Assembly (NCBI GenBank): GCA_941918925.1
Contig: OW799236.1
Location: forward strand, 81,122,213-81,186,212
Length of the DNA stretch: 64,000 nucleotides
Origin: Phyto melanocephala
Lineage: Eukaryota > Arthropoda > Insecta > Diptera > Rhinophoridae
Direction of reading: 5' to 3'
In this document: positions 36,100 through 48,809 of the stretch, one piece after another
How positions within the stretch are numbered: the stretch's first letter is position 1
Layout of the letters: every line of letters starts with the position of its first letter
Notes under the pieces: generated by a model
What the model was told of the DNA's origin: nothing
The model's input: only the letters and a program-made list of their open reading frames with translations
The model's database searches: none
Made by a program: the position numbers and the translations under genes

Positions 36100-37440
36100 A
36101 ATAATCTGTAAGTATATTGGAAACATTTAATAAAGTAAAGTTTATTGAATTGATTTCGAGAAATGCAAGAAAAACAGGACAGACTTTTACTTATAAAGTT
36201 TTAAATCTTGTGCAATCTTAAATGCAAAACAATCGAGACACTAAACGTGATGAAAGTATGCCAATGTTGCTCTATTTATAATTTTTTGCGAACGATAAAT
36301 TCAATTTGAATTAAACTTAAATACTTTCAGCAAATGATAAAAATCTATTATTTGCAACAAGCACATGCCAGCTCCTTCGACACCTCAAAATATTACGAGG
36401 TCAAAACATTTATTGCATGTCACAAATGCAAAAAAGAATCTAACTCGAACAAAATGTAGTACAACAGCAGCCACAACTAACTAATGACATATACTTTATA
36501 TGTATGTATGTATGTATACATTGGCATAAAAGAGACAAAAATAAAATATTTGCAACACCATCGGTCAAAGCAAGAAAACCAGAGTAATAGAAGAAGAAAC
36601 GAAATCAAGTTTAGCAGAAAAACCATTTCACACTCAATAAAATTTTCAATGGCAGGTGAAGTGCACAAAAAAGGTGGAAAAATCATCCACTTGCTGAAGA
36701 TAACACATATTGTAGACTTTGGTGAAGCAACGAAGAGATGAAGAGAAAACCGTACAGCATAAAAGTATTGATATAAAAGATGAAAGAAGTTTCTGATAGA
36801 AAATATATAAGAAAAATTTTCGAGGTTTTTTACAGCTTTATGCTACCTACACTAACACGCTACATAGATGCAGCTGTCATGCAACTTGTGTTAAAAAAAC
36901 ATATCTAGGACACGCCAAGAATAACAAGATTTTCTCCTTAGTGGAAAATTTAATGTCACATTGATAAAAATGTTTCTGTTCAGCATTCACCTCGAACTGC
37001 TAAGGAAATGAGTAAGAAACAAAGAAACATATATTTTTTGTATTCTTCTCTTTGGGTCTCTTTTAAATGAGAATGATGTTACTGACAGCTACTATTGAAA
37101 TTGCAACTGATGGGGTTGCAAAAGTGCAAAAGAAAAATAAATACTTCTTTTTATTTATTTAAAAAAAATCAATTAAATATTAAACTTATAAATTTGTTCA
37201 TTTTAATTTTTAATAGAAAATGATACTAGACTGACCTAGAAAATTGGATATTATGTGTTTTAACAATTTCCATGCAAAATTTATTTTAACATTTTATTAA
37301 TTTTTTTTTTGCATATGCTTCTTCTATATACATATTTCATAGTCTTAAAACAAAAATATATTTTATAACATCATCTTGCACAAGTAAGTTGCCAATAAAT
37401 ATACATCTGCACAGATTGTTATTTTATTAAGCCTGTATGT
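36100..37440. other. A+T-rich stretch with TATG microsatellite
   Basis: (TATG)n lies at about 36499-36516. The 85-residue plus-strand frame at 36484-36741 starts inside this run and is lysine/arginine-rich by composition; I see no domain. Nothing else was recognised. Confidence 0.4.
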
Positions 37441-37449
37441 CATTAACTT

Positions 37450-38230
37450 CAAATATAGATTTTAGGAAAAATTTGGACAATGTCCTATGATTTCTGGGTG
37501 AAACGGTAGATCGTAACAACATTTTTGTATTTTGATCTCTTCTATGCCATTAGTTTCACTTCAGCCCAGATTTTACATATTGAGCTTGCTCTGGCTATAA
37601 CTTGTATCCATTAGGGCCTGCCTCCTCTTTTACTGCCATGGTGGTGCCATTCAAGCAGAACATGACCAATCCAACTCCACTTTATCTTGGTTACTTCAAC
37701 TTGTATTAGCGTTTCTTCGAATTTTTCCCAAAGATTTTAATTTTAAATGACATTCGGCCAGGGTTATAAAGTAGCTTCCATAAACAACGATTGATAAATT
37801 ACTGTATCGATTGAAGATCATTTGCTAAAGTGTTCCAGATGTAGAAGCCATACAATAACACGGAAATCACGTTAGAAGAGAAATGCCGGATTTTGGTTTT
37901 AGAATGGATTTGTGGAGCCTTTTATATCATTTGCAGTGTTCCAAATACTTGTTTTGTCTTGTTATTGTGGTAAAAAATATCCTTTCGTGAGCCACAAGAT
38001 AAAGATATGAATTTCCCAAGTACGTTGTTTTATACCTTACGAAGGGTCATACACACTGTCATATCTTTTAAACTTTGGGCTAGGAGACATATGTCATCTG
38101 CAAAGTCAAGATCTACGAGACGCTCATGTAGGCCCTAATTTATATTAAATAGCAAAAAAGATAGAATAATGCCTCGTTTAACTACTGCATTAACACTGAA
38201 TTGGCTTGTTTTCGTCTTCTTTTCATATAG
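37450..38230 (-). pseudogene. Non-LTR reverse transcriptase relic
   Basis: Read on the minus strand: FSVNAVVKRGIILSFLLFNI (motif B, usual G.RQGCILSPLLF), then LVDLDFADDICLLAQSL (motif C, FADD, at 38093-38104). After a deleted stretch come IRHFSSNVISVLLYGFYIW and FINRCLW, the thumb region normally reading IFNSNVKSVLLYG.E.W...FINRCLR. At the end WHRRDQN is seen where GKRRRGRP is expected. The FADD pair is intact, but stops and frameshifts interrupt throughout. It belongs to a different LINE lineage from the element at 24671, which has YADD and GVPQGS. Confidence 0.7.
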
Positions 38231-38239
38231 AACTTTACT

Positions 38240-40520
38240 TTTGTTTTAACGATAATAGTATCATCAAAGAAGCAATTTTGTGGATTTCGGTATTTAGTGA
38301 CATATTTTGATAACAGTTGTTATTGTTATCTAAATGACAATATTTTTTTTGTTGTTAATCAGCACATTTTCACAAAGCCCACTATGTATGCTCTCTATGT
38401 ATGCTTTATGTATGTCTTGTTCTTTTTACAAACGTAATTAATTTTTTGGTAACGGGTATCAAAAATTAATTTTATTTAATCGTATAATCCAATAACCAAA
38501 ATGACAGATTATACTCCCAGGAAACTGGTGAAATGGTCAATGTATTATTCTGAAACTTTTACTGTACTTTTTTGAAAACTGCACAAAAAACACAATTGTA
38601 GCTGAAATAGATGAGATTGTTTAATTAATCCAAAAGCTTGCTAAAACTCTTACTGCTGTATGCTTACAATTTATAAAAGGTTTATTAGTAAATAATTAAT
38701 ACAAAGTCAATGTAAAGACCCTCTATAAAACTTTATAGATTTTATGGATACGGCAGCTAGTCCTTAAACGATACAGAGTACATAAGAATGTTCTGGTCGT
38801 ATAAGAGAGCAAAAAAAAACATATACACAAAACATATCCTTGGTGCAACAAATTATTATTTTTTAATGACGTTAGCTTTTAGTAATATGTCAGATATTAG
38901 CTTTTCAAAATCAATGCTTTTAAACTGTTATTTTGGGCAAAAAAGACAGCAAAAAAGGACGTGAAAAAATAATTAAAACTTTTCAAACAAATCCAAACCA
39001 AACCTGGATCCGGAAGAAGAGAAAATAGTAACAATTATTATTAAGGCTGAAGGTTGTGGATGATGAAACTTACAACTTTCGAAACAAGATTTTGATGTGG
39101 CTCATGGAAGAGGTAGTGTTTAAGAATAATTACTCAAAAAAACGAACAAAATTCGTTAAGAGATTTCTTGTGAGGCAAGTCATTTGCAGTTATGAAAAAA
39201 AAGGCAGTCATTTATGACAACAGGCAAGCTAAACGCCAAAATATATACCTGGAAAAGACTATAAAAAAGGGCTTTAACAATATTTTAAACAGCATCGAGT
39301 AAAGTGGTTTCATATTTCTTAACCGATTTGGCATCATTTTACTATGGAAAAAAGACCTTGAGTGGTATTCAAACAGTAAAATAAAACAGAAGTTGGCTCT
39401 CAATAATCATGGTAGTTACAGTGGCTCATTTAAAGCTTTCGACATCCTCACGCAACACTTTCCAGTTAAAAATAATCAAAATGATTAAACCACATTTTAG
39501 ACAAATTTCTTTCAATATCTTTAAATTTATCACAACTCACGATTTCATCAATGAAACTAATATTAATTCCTAATTATTTAATACTCATATTTAATATTTT
39601 TTAATTTTCTCTAAACCTTTCATCCAAATTAGTATGGGGTTAATTATTTTTAAACTTAATAAATTCCCCCTAACTGCTACACATGTATTTATCGCTAAAG
39701 AATTTAAAATTATATTTAATTAAAAAATAAATAATCCTAGATAAGAATTCCGCCATATTACCAAGACAACAAATAATGAGTTTTTCAAATTTTCCTTTAT
39801 AAAGAAAAACTGTCTAAAATTAATACGCACTCGCACTCCTGCAACGAAATGGAAACAAAAGAAGCATTTAATTGAATTAAATTTCGCTGTGGAAAAATGA
39901 AAACACAAATATACATATACATACACACACAACCCAATAACAAGTGTGTGAGCTTGAACTGGAAAAATTGTTATTTTCAAAAATATGTTTTGAATTTCTT
40001 ATCAGCAAATTAGCAAAGAATGTATGTTTATGGTATAATGAAAATATATTTATTATAATTATTAAACAATAGAAAAGGAAGTAAAGTAATAGAGGGGAGG
40101 TAAATAATGGTAAACAAAAAGGTTTAATAAAAGATTAGAATAATGAAAAGTATTTAGAGAAGAGTATTATTGATTTCACAGGGACGCTGAAAGGTAAATA
40201 GATTTTCTTTTAATATAAAGAAAGGCTTATAAGTAAGAGTAGGCAGTGGGCGTCTGCAGCACATGTTAAGGGAAGTTATTGTAATCCTTATTAAAAGTGC
40301 TTTAATTAATAATGAAATATTTTTGTATTGTTATTAAATAGTTTCCAATTTCAAGTAGAGGAAATTTAAAAAAATGCTATAATAATATTTATTTTTAATT
40401 AAGTGTACAGAACAAATTGTGAAGATATTAGAACAAAGTATGTTAAGTTAGTGGGTCATGCTTTACCGTTTTCAATTAAACTGCTCGTTGTTATGTGAGA
40501 TTTTTACTTTAACGTTAAGT
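38240..40520. other. A+T-rich stretch, no supported feature
   Basis: The part at 38960-39440 is somewhat coding-like in composition and contains LDPEEEKI in one frame, but no domain could be followed. A hairpin with 11-bp arms (AATTAATTTTT / AAAAATTAATT) sits near 38436-38473. Confidence 0.35.
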
Positions 40521-40524
40521 TAAA

Positions 40525-41288
40525 TTATACCCTTCACACAGTGTCATTCCGTGTGAAATTTCTACAAACTTTATTTCCGACCCCATAAAGTATATATTTT
40601 CTGAAAGCTTATGAAAAGGGGAGTCGATTAAGTTCTGTCAGTCTGTCCGTGTGTATGTTGAAATCAACTTTTTGAAGCCCCCCGACATCGCTTGGACCCG
40701 AGTGAGGTATTAAAATATCAGAAATATTCGGTAGTAGATCGGAATTGAAAATCAGAAACATCCGTACATAAACAACTGAGATATGAGCAAAAACCCACGA
40801 CCACCTCGATTTTTTTTATCAAAAACAACATTACAACAACAACATACATACATACAAACGTGTATATTGGTTAGAGAAAACGTGGCATCGAATCCCAGCT
40901 GAGCCGAAAAAATTTTTTTTTTATTTTTTAAAAAATTTTTTTTTATTGTTTTTTTAGTTTTTATTTAATATATTATTTATATTTTTATTTTTTTTTTTAT
41001 TTTTTTTTTAAATTTATTTTTTATTTTTTTTTTGTTTTATATTTATTATATATAATTTAATTATTTTTTTTTAATTTTTTTTTAAATTTCTTTTTTACAT
41101 TTTTTTTTTACATATATACGTAAATTTATAATTCTACAATGGGGTGTTTTTATATATGTATGTTTTTATATGTATGTACGTATTTTATATAGGATGAATG
41201 GTGATACAAGCTACTGTTATTGCATGACTACACGTTGTGAAGGGTATATAAGATTCGGCACGGCCGAATATAGCGCTCTTACTTGTTT
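40525..41288 (+). mobile_element. DINE-1-like family B element, full length
   Basis: Head: TATACCCTTCACACAGTG, GACCCCATAAAGTATATATT, CAGTCTGTCCGTGTGTATGT. The middle has the segment ending GGCATCGAATCCCAGCTGAG, then a long T-run tract (about 40910-41110). The 3' end is the hairpin ATTCGGCACGGCCGAAT, then ATAGCGCTCTTACTTGTT. This copy has the cleanest 3' end of the family. A mariner relic follows immediately. Confidence 0.88.
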
Positions 41289-41329
41289 TAAATTTCTTTG
41301 TTTCAGTATTTGACTAATTTAACCAACGA

Positions 41330-42280
41330 GAGGTACATCATTGAGCAGTGCGTACAGATTGTTGAATCCTTTTACAAAAATTTTGTGCACTTCGCGATTA
41401 TTTTGGTCTGCATAATCGACCAAATGTCTTTACAATCGAGAAAAATGTGCACAAATTTCAGTAAACCAGGTCTGTAAGAAATGTGAAAATACCCGTACAT
41501 GCTCGCCTAGTACGTCCTGTAGAAAACATTGCTGGTGTTCTCGATAGAGTGCCAATGATTGAACATCTCACGAAAATCACTAATTGGAATTTTGAATACA
41601 GATTTCAATTTACACACTAACAAGGTTCAATTATTCCAAAAGCTGAAGTCCACTGACCATTGCAAGCATCGTCAATAAGTTAAATAGTTGGTTGAATAGA
41701 AAGGAGTAAATGGTGACTTTACAAAGAAAATAATCGTGAGCGACGATGTACACTTTTATCACAGTTGATGCGTTAACAAGCAGAACTGCCGCAGTTGGGA
41801 AAATTAGAATACACGGGTGATTGTTGAAAAGCCGATACATTCACAAAGAGTGACTAGTGGTTGGTTGGTTGGTGCATTTTACTGGCGGGTGGCGTCATCG
41901 GGCTATACTTCTTCGAGAATGAGGTTGGCCAAGCAGTTACCATAAATGGTGTTCGCTATGTCAAGATGATAACGAACTTCTTGTGGCCAGAAATCGAGGA
42001 CATGTTTCCAATAGGGTGGTTCCACTTAATACACAATTTGTCTACCACGATCATGTGATTTGACACCGTTGGACTTCTGTCTTTGGGGATAATTGAAAGA
42101 TAATTGTACCTTAAAAAAGTCAAGAATAGTTCAAGAGATAAAATGAGATAATTCGGCACATTAGCCACATTTTACCTCAATTATGTCTTGGTATCAATGA
42201 AAATATGGACCATCGGATAGAAGAATACCACGAAAGCCGCACCGAACATTTGGCCGATATTTTGATTAGTACATAATTAT
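41330..42280 (+). pseudogene. Near full-length dead mariner transposase
   Basis: Plus-strand frames follow a whole mariner transposase. N-terminal helix-turn-helix: ALRDYFGLHNRPNVFTIEKN. Then KKIIVSDDVHFYH with the first catalytic Asp region (about 41725-41762), VNKQNCRSW, VIVEKPIHSQRVT, then GGVIGLYFFENEVGQAVTIN, RYVKMITNFLWPEIEDM in a 65-residue open frame (41861-42058). PRSCDLTPLDFCLWG at 42045-42089 carries the third Asp, and the C-terminus has ENMDHRIEE and HLADIL. The second catalytic block (WFQQDGATC) has decayed to WFHLIHNLS. Several frameshifts and stops separate the parts. No clear inverted ends were found. Confidence 0.85.
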
Positions 42281-42284
42281 CATA

Positions 42285-44100
42285 GATACTTCTATCATAA
42301 TAATAAAGATTAAGTTAATTTTTGTTTTATTAACATCTTGCATTTTGGTGGGAACCCGGTACAAATAAAAAATTAAACTTTTTAAATTTAAAAAATTGTT
42401 AAAAACTTTTAAATTATAACGGTACCATTCTTTACCATAGTCAACATAGTTTTAAACAACTTGAAAGTTTTTTTTATAACCGAGTTTATATGCATTCAGT
42501 TTTGTTTTCAAACCAAACCCTTGCTTATCGGCACCCCCCACTGAAAAAGTCCTTACAATGGAAATAAGCTAAATTACCTAAAAACAAGTACAACACTCAT
42601 AAGCTGTCGAACACCTTTTATATAAGTTCAGCGTGCCTAAAAACAAAAATCATAACTCCAAACCACAATGCAAATCTCCATACACCAAATGCAGAACAAC
42701 AAGCCAGTCATTCAGGAGCCAGCCAGCTAAACAAGCAACCTAAAAAGTTCATACCCACATGCCATAAAACAAAATTATACAACAACAACAATTAATGTGA
42801 ACTGAACTTTATTTGCACAAACAAGTTCACAATGCACTTGAACAAGAGCAAAGAGGGAAATAAAATTTTACTTTAAACAATAAAAAAAATCATTTAAAAA
42901 AATACTTAAATCTCATAGAGATTCTGGAGAAATGCAGTAAAAAAGAACAATAGTCTAAACTTTTGTTGCTGTTTTATTTTATGAGAATACAACACCTTTG
43001 GGTGAAAAATCAACACTACAAAAATTTGCTCACTAGGCCTATGCGGGAGCTTTCGTTACTACAATACCATGTTTGTATGTATTTAATATGCGCAGTGCAG
43101 TAGTAGCTGACTATGGCTCTAGATGATTGTTGTCAACCTCCTGTAGCGAGAGTCACTTAAGCGTCATACTGAGTGCAACCATTGTCCTATATTTATAATG
43201 TTTTTTTTTATTATTTGATACTCGCTGTATTGGCCGTACAGGACTATGGAAAATATTGGTAAAGGCAAAAAAGAAAACAATAAGGACTCGTTAGTTAGCT
43301 GGTGCATACGTCCTTAAAACCAGCGGAAGATTAATAAAGGTGAACAATAGAATAGACCGAATATGATATTGAATATCAAATTAAGTTGTTTTTTGTTCTT
43401 TTGTAGCAAAAAAAATAAAAAACCGAATTAGAAAATATTTTTTTTATAATGAAGGTATAAAAACTGGCGTTATATCCAGAAATTTGATTTTTAGCATTTT
43501 AGTTTTTTAATAATCATATTACACTGTTTAACAATTTCCAAAATTTTTACACATTATGGGGTTCTGACAATAAATTCTGGTAGAGGAGGCAAAAGCAAAA
43601 TGTACCCGTGTACACAAAGAAAACACTAATGCTTTTGAGTACTAGAATTATTGCCAATTGTATAATTTAAATGTGTTAGTTGAATTTTATAGCTTTAGCT
43701 AAGAAATTATGATGCTTGCAATAGTTATTCTGCAAAAACTGAAACATAAATGTTTTGTATCTGTTTTTATGCCTTTTACATAAGATTGTTAAAGAGTAAA
43801 TAAGTTTGTTATTACATTTATAATTTTTACAGAATCCATTTAAGACCTAATAATGTTATGATGCGTTCTTATTTTAAAGATGTATTATTATTTTTATTAA
43901 AGGATTTCAAACTAAACATAAGCTGTGCATGTTGGAGTCCTTATTGATTTTAGAAAAGTGAAAAATGAAAAAACTTGTGATTTTATTTTGATTATCAAAT
44001 CTCTCTGATCAAAATCTGCGTATATACTAGCCTTAAGAATCTAAATTATCGTTTAGTATTGAGTGATTTCTAAACCACTTAATATAGTTCTTTTTGTCTA
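42285..44100. other. A+T-rich stretch, no supported feature
   Basis: No gene, RNA or repeat boundary was recognised; a few homopolymer A runs and a CA-poor spacer only. Confidence 0.4.
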
Positions 44101-45091
44101 TCTATATATATAAAAGTGAAACTCTGTGTGTGTGTGTGTGTGTGTGTTAGCTATAGACTCCGAAACTGTTAAACCGATCGGACTCAAACTTTGGCAAGTT
44201 GTTGTACACATACCAGGGAGTGTTTATGGGTGAAAAAAGTGGGCGGGGCCACGCCCATAAAAAATTAGTTATCAGTTTTAGCTACTTGCACTTGACCGAT
44301 TTTTCTGAAACTTTGCACACATATCGAGCTGTCATGACTAAAAAATTTCGTGATAAAAAAAGTGGGCGGGGCCACGCCCCTAAAAAAGTTTTAATTTTGA
44401 GGTACTTGCACTAGACCGATTTTTCTGAAACTTTGCACACATATTGAGCTGTCATGACTTTATAATTTCGAGATTAAAAAAGTGGGCAGGGCCACGCCCA
44501 TAAGAAAAAGTTATAATTTTGAGGTACTTGCACTTGACCGATTTTTCTGAAACTTTGCACACATATCGAGCTGTTATGACTAAATAATTTCGGGTTAGAA
44601 AAGTGGGCGGGGCCACGCCCCTAAAAAGGTTTTGATTTTGAGGTACTTGCACTGGACCGATTTTTCTGAAACTTTGCACACATACTAAGCTGTTATAACC
44701 ATATAATTTCGTAATTGGAAAAGTGGGCAGGGCCACGCCCATAAAAAAAGGTTATAATTTTGAGGTACTTGCACTGGACCGATTTTTCTGAAACTTTGCA
44801 CACATATCGAGCTGTCATGACTAAATAATTTCGTGATTAGAAAAGTGGGCAGTGCCACACCCATAAAAAATAGGTATCATTTTGAGGTACTTGCACTGGA
44901 CCGATTCTTCTGAAACTTTGCACACATATTGAGCTGTTATGACTTTACAATTTCGTGATTAGAAAAGTAGGCAATGCCACGCCCATAAAAAAAATTATAA
45001 TATTAAGGTTTTTGCACTTGATATTCAATTAAAATTCAGAATGCATTTTGATTCATTAAGGGGCGTAGCAACGCGCGCCGGGTTTGGCTAG
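44101..45091 (+). mobile_element. Non-autonomous Helitron with intact ends
   Basis: It begins TCTATATATATAAAAGTG directly after an A and ends GCGCCGGGTTTGGCTAG directly before a T, giving the Helitron pattern A|TC...CTAG|T with no target duplication. A G+C-rich terminal segment (GGGGCGTAGCAACGCGCG) precedes CTAG. A (GT)n run lies at 44126-44147. The body is a tandem array (separate entry). No Rep/helicase sequence is present. The 5' part is shared with the helicase-bearing copy at 55294. Confidence 0.85.
44239..45010 (+). repeat. Tandem array, 7 units of about 121 bp inside Helitron
   Basis: The unit core GTGGGCGGGGCCACGCCC starts at 44239, 44362, 44482, 44603, 44723, 44845 and 44966, so spacing is 120-123 bp. 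Each unit also has ACTTGCACT.GACCGATTTT, CTGAAACTTTGCACACATA and GAGCTGTCATGACTA. The core is self-complementary (GGGCG/CGCCC). Later units are more diverged (GTAGGCAATGCC in the last). Two minus/plus open frames here are readings of the array, not genes. Confidence 0.9.
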
Positions 45092-45227
45092 TCTCATATA
45101 TTAGACATTTGAATATTACTTTATATTTTATGTTAATCTATGTTTATATTTATGAGTTTTACATTCTGTATTATAATCTACATCTCGTCATTAAATCTCC
45201 GTAATTATATTTGATTCCTATTGACCC

Positions 45228-45628
45228 ACATACTGGGCCAATTCAAAGTAGTTGCATATCAGTCATATTTGTACTATTTCATATTATTTTCTGCATGCAT
45301 AAAATTTTTGTTAGTAATTTCAATACAAAAAAAATAAAACACATTTACACATTTGTTTTCTATGTATAAGAAATTTTTTATGTCATATTTTTACACATAC
45401 TGTCTGTCAGAGAGAATTTCTTCGCTTCTTACCTCTCAGAGAGAATATTTTCTATTTTCTTCTTTCCTGTATACATACAATTTTTAAGAGCGTCATCGCT
45501 TTGTCTTGTTTCTTGTATGAAATACATAATTTGTTAACAAAAGGTGTTCAAAGTTACTAGTCATATTAATATGATTTATATATGACATAGTACAATATGA
45601 GAGTCTACTTTGAATTGACCTACTATGT
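45228..45628. mobile_element. MITE with long imperfect inverted ends
   Basis: Left arm ACATACTGGGCCAATTCAAA GTAG and right arm (reverse complement) ACATAGTAGGTCAATTCAAA GTAG differ at three positions. Similarity continues inward through ATTTGTACTATTTCATATT versus ATTGTACTATGTCATATA, making arms of about 50-60 bp. Inside, CAGAGAGAAT occurs twice (45408 and 45437). No coding sequence. Target duplication is unclear and superfamily unknown. Confidence 0.65.
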
Positions 45629-45629
45629 T

Positions 45630-48027
45630 ATTTAGTAAGTTAATTGGATAACTGCTCCTTGTGCACTCAACTAAAAGATATGCGATGCAAAATGCACTTT
45701 ACTTATTTCATGACGGTATTTATTTATTTTAGAGTTTATTTGGGTTTCCTTATGGACACACTACAAAGTGTATATATGTATGTATATCTAAGTCGTTATA
45801 GATAAAAAATCTGACTTATATATGTCCATCTTGCGGCCCTATGCTCCTTATAGGAATGACGGGAACACATATATATATATAGGTAAAAATCATATATAAA
45901 TCCATATATTCCACGGAGAAAAGCTTATCAAAAATACTTTCAAAAATGTCGGTATTAAAAATCAGCAATTTTAACTTATTAACTTAAATCCACATATTCT
46001 TCTGGTTTGTATTGATCTTGCAACAAAAAGCAGACGAAGTTATTCCTGATAATAAAAAATTTGTGGGTTGTTGTAATTATATATTTTATGTATTGCAAAG
46101 TTTTTTGTTAGTTAAACAAGTGTAAATATGTATGTGATAATTGCTGCGTGTCTACACTTTTGAGAAGGGTATATAATCAACCTGTCAAGTTCTAGGACTG
46201 ATACGAATGATTATGTTTATTAAACGGACAGTTCATATGTTATCGAGTTTTTGCAATATAAAACAGCTGCAATTTTCTCTTATGTTCTTTAAGAAGTTGC
46301 ACATCTATGTCGATAGGCTTCAGTTTGCGACTGATTAAAAAAAAAAGGTTTTGGGTTATACTATATTGAACAAACTGGTTGTTTGTTTTAAATAAAAATC
46401 CTCATTTGGAAATAAATATAACCTTGAGAAAGCTCATTTGCTCTTCTTGCATTTAGCAGTGATATCGAAAGCGACCCTTTATGCTTTTTATTGCCTATTT
46501 CCAAGATTCCATTATACCGTCTGCTTGACTGTACCAGTAAAGAGTTGTTTATTTCCTCTTAAATTTTACGGTGCACAATGAAGCGCTTCAACTGATTTTT
46601 TTTCGAGCCACAAAAAGTATATTCGTTTCAAGCATTGTGTTGGGATACCGACTACAGTTTTTTTTATGACGTCGAATGTTGGTGTCTCAGTTATCTGAAA
46701 ATTTAATGGCAATTTTAGATCCGATTATCCAGATAAGGCAATCGCCAGTGATATAATTTTTACTTGTGTCTCCAGGCATAACTCGAAAACAAAAGCCACC
46801 TTTATTTATTGTATTTGCATGTCATATGCCATATGCTGTACGTTGTTGTGGATCCAGTTTTAAAAGTTTCGTTTAAACAACTAAGAATTGTTAGCGATTT
46901 ACAAAAAGTACAGAAATACAATCATTTTAGTCTTTTAGCCTTAAATCCAAAAATAATTTTACAAGCACTGTCCATAACGTTGTATTTCATGTAACTTTAA
47001 TGTATATAAGGTTTTATAAAAATCAATCTAGTATAAGAAGTTGAAAGCGGTAATTATTTTGTATGGGCTTTCGAATTTTTTTATCCCATAAGCAAAATAT
47101 ACCTATAGATCGATGTGTGTGCAAACTTATTTAAAAGCCATTTACTTCGTATGGGCGTGGCACTATCAACTTTTCTAACCAACAATTTTATTGTAACAGG
47201 AACTCTACATAAACGTGAGGTTACAAGAAATCGCTAAAATAAATTTTTTGTGGTCATGTACGCCCAACTTTTTGTGCAAGAAACTCCTAAAATTAACCCA
47301 TAAAAATTTCATCAAAATTTAATTAGTGGTTTAGGTACGCGTAGAAAACATATAAAAAAAAATTATTTGTTTTAAATATATTTTTACAAAAAATTAATCT
47401 TTAATCTTAATTTGTTCTATTTATAAGAAAATAATTGCAACTAATGCTATTATTTTGAACTCTACTGAAGTAAGCTTAGTTATTTTGATACCTTCGGAAA
47501 GCTATTTGATTGATAAATGTTTTACCTTCTTTCGCATTCATTACAAAATCAATTATGGTTTCTGAAAGTAGAGCACTAATGAACGAAAATTCAAAAGAAC
47601 AATTTTTCTTGCTCTACCCCCGCAACTATACAAATGAAAACTTATGACGCAATTAATAATAAAATAATCGTTTTATTTTAATTCAATACTAGATAACTTT
47701 AGGCAACTCTAGTAAACTCGCACCACTCCATTTTTACCAACACAACTGTCATAAACTCATTAATAAGACATTTTAGCTAAAGTTGTTGTAAATGTTTGTA
47801 AAACAATTGCTTTAAGCATGCCAACTAATGGGTTAATTTCATGTTACAAATGGCAAAACTACCACAATCGTTAGGCAAAAAACAAAAAAACAAAAATATA
47901 AAATATTGAAGAAAACATTGAAATGGTTAACAGTTTGTAAAAATGTTTTTAAATATGATAGCGGTGGAGGTTAGTACCACAACATAAAACATGCAACAAA
48001 GAAAAATCATTTGTCTTTGTTAAAAGA
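45630..48027. other. A+T-rich stretch, no supported feature
   Basis: Segments at 47030-47350 include TATGGGCGTGGCAC and TACGCCCAACTTTTTG, reminiscent of the GC-rich words in family A/C repeats, but no element could be delimited. No gene was recognised. Confidence 0.4.
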
Positions 48028-48172
48028 AACAAGTAAGAGCACTATATTCGGCTGTGCCGAATCTTTTATACCCACCAAAAATTTTGTGTACATTTAAAGC
48101 ACAATATTTATTATTTTGTTAATCGCTATGGAAAAATCTCTTTATAATTAAATATGTATCACTTTCTTTGTA

Positions 48173-48757
48173 GAGGGTGGTTAAATTTTAAGGGCCCATG
48201 TTGAAGGTGAACTACACCTAGTCTTTAAATTTGTTTTCTGCATTTCACTTAACATTTCTCAATCTCAAACTTACTCAATTTGATCCGTGGAAAGATACGC
48301 AAATGAGCAACGCCTTAAAGTTATTCAGGTTTTTTATAAAAATGGGCGTTCAAGTCAATATGCATTTTGATCAACATAATCGTTCAAATTCGTCCACAAT
48401 CGGGAAAATTGTAAAAAATATTTAAATTTCTGCAAAACAGGTCTGTATAAAATGTTAGAAAATCTGTGAATGCCTTCTTAGTTCGTTGAACGGGCACCAG
48501 TGGCGTTTTTTTGCGATAGTGTGGCAAAAGAGCAGTCAACCTCGCCTCATCATCATGCCTGACAATTGAGCATCAACATTGTCATTGAAAATTTGGACCA
48601 TCACATAGAAGAATGGGGGGCCATTTGGCGGATATTTTGTTAAATACATAATTGAACCATACAAATATTATCATTACAAAAAGAAATAATAATAATATCC
48701 TAAATAATTTGTGTTTTATTTAAATTCAACATCGGTCCTTAAAATTTAACCACCCTT
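48173..48757 (+). mobile_element. Internally deleted mariner nested in family A element
   Basis: Ends are GAGGGTGGTTAAATTTTAAG and CTTAAAATTTAACCACCCTT, flanked by TA (48171-48172 and 48758-48759). The plus strand carries an open frame (48231-48425) ending FDQHNRSNSSTIGKIVKNI, matching the mariner helix-turn-helix. After a deletion come SVAKEQSTSPHHH and IENLDHHIEE from the linker and C-terminus. This is the clearest N-terminus among the nested copies. Confidence 0.82.
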
Positions 48758-48809
48758 TATAACTTCGATATGCTACTAAAATGCTTTTGTAAATGTAGTC
48801 TTTCAATGA

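Noticed and set aside
38960..39440. Possible Tc1/pogo transposase relic (LDPEEEKI in one frame)
   Set aside because: No second motif with the right spacing could be followed, and no catalytic block or inverted ends were seen.
44199..44742. Two frames of 71 and 96 residues containing repeated peptide blocks
   Set aside because: They are translations of the 121-bp Helitron array, not conserved proteins.
46440..46800. Possible Copia-like protease/integrase relic on the minus strand
   Set aside because: A faint GDCLIWIIGSK string only; the expected DSG and zinc-knuckle motifs are absent.
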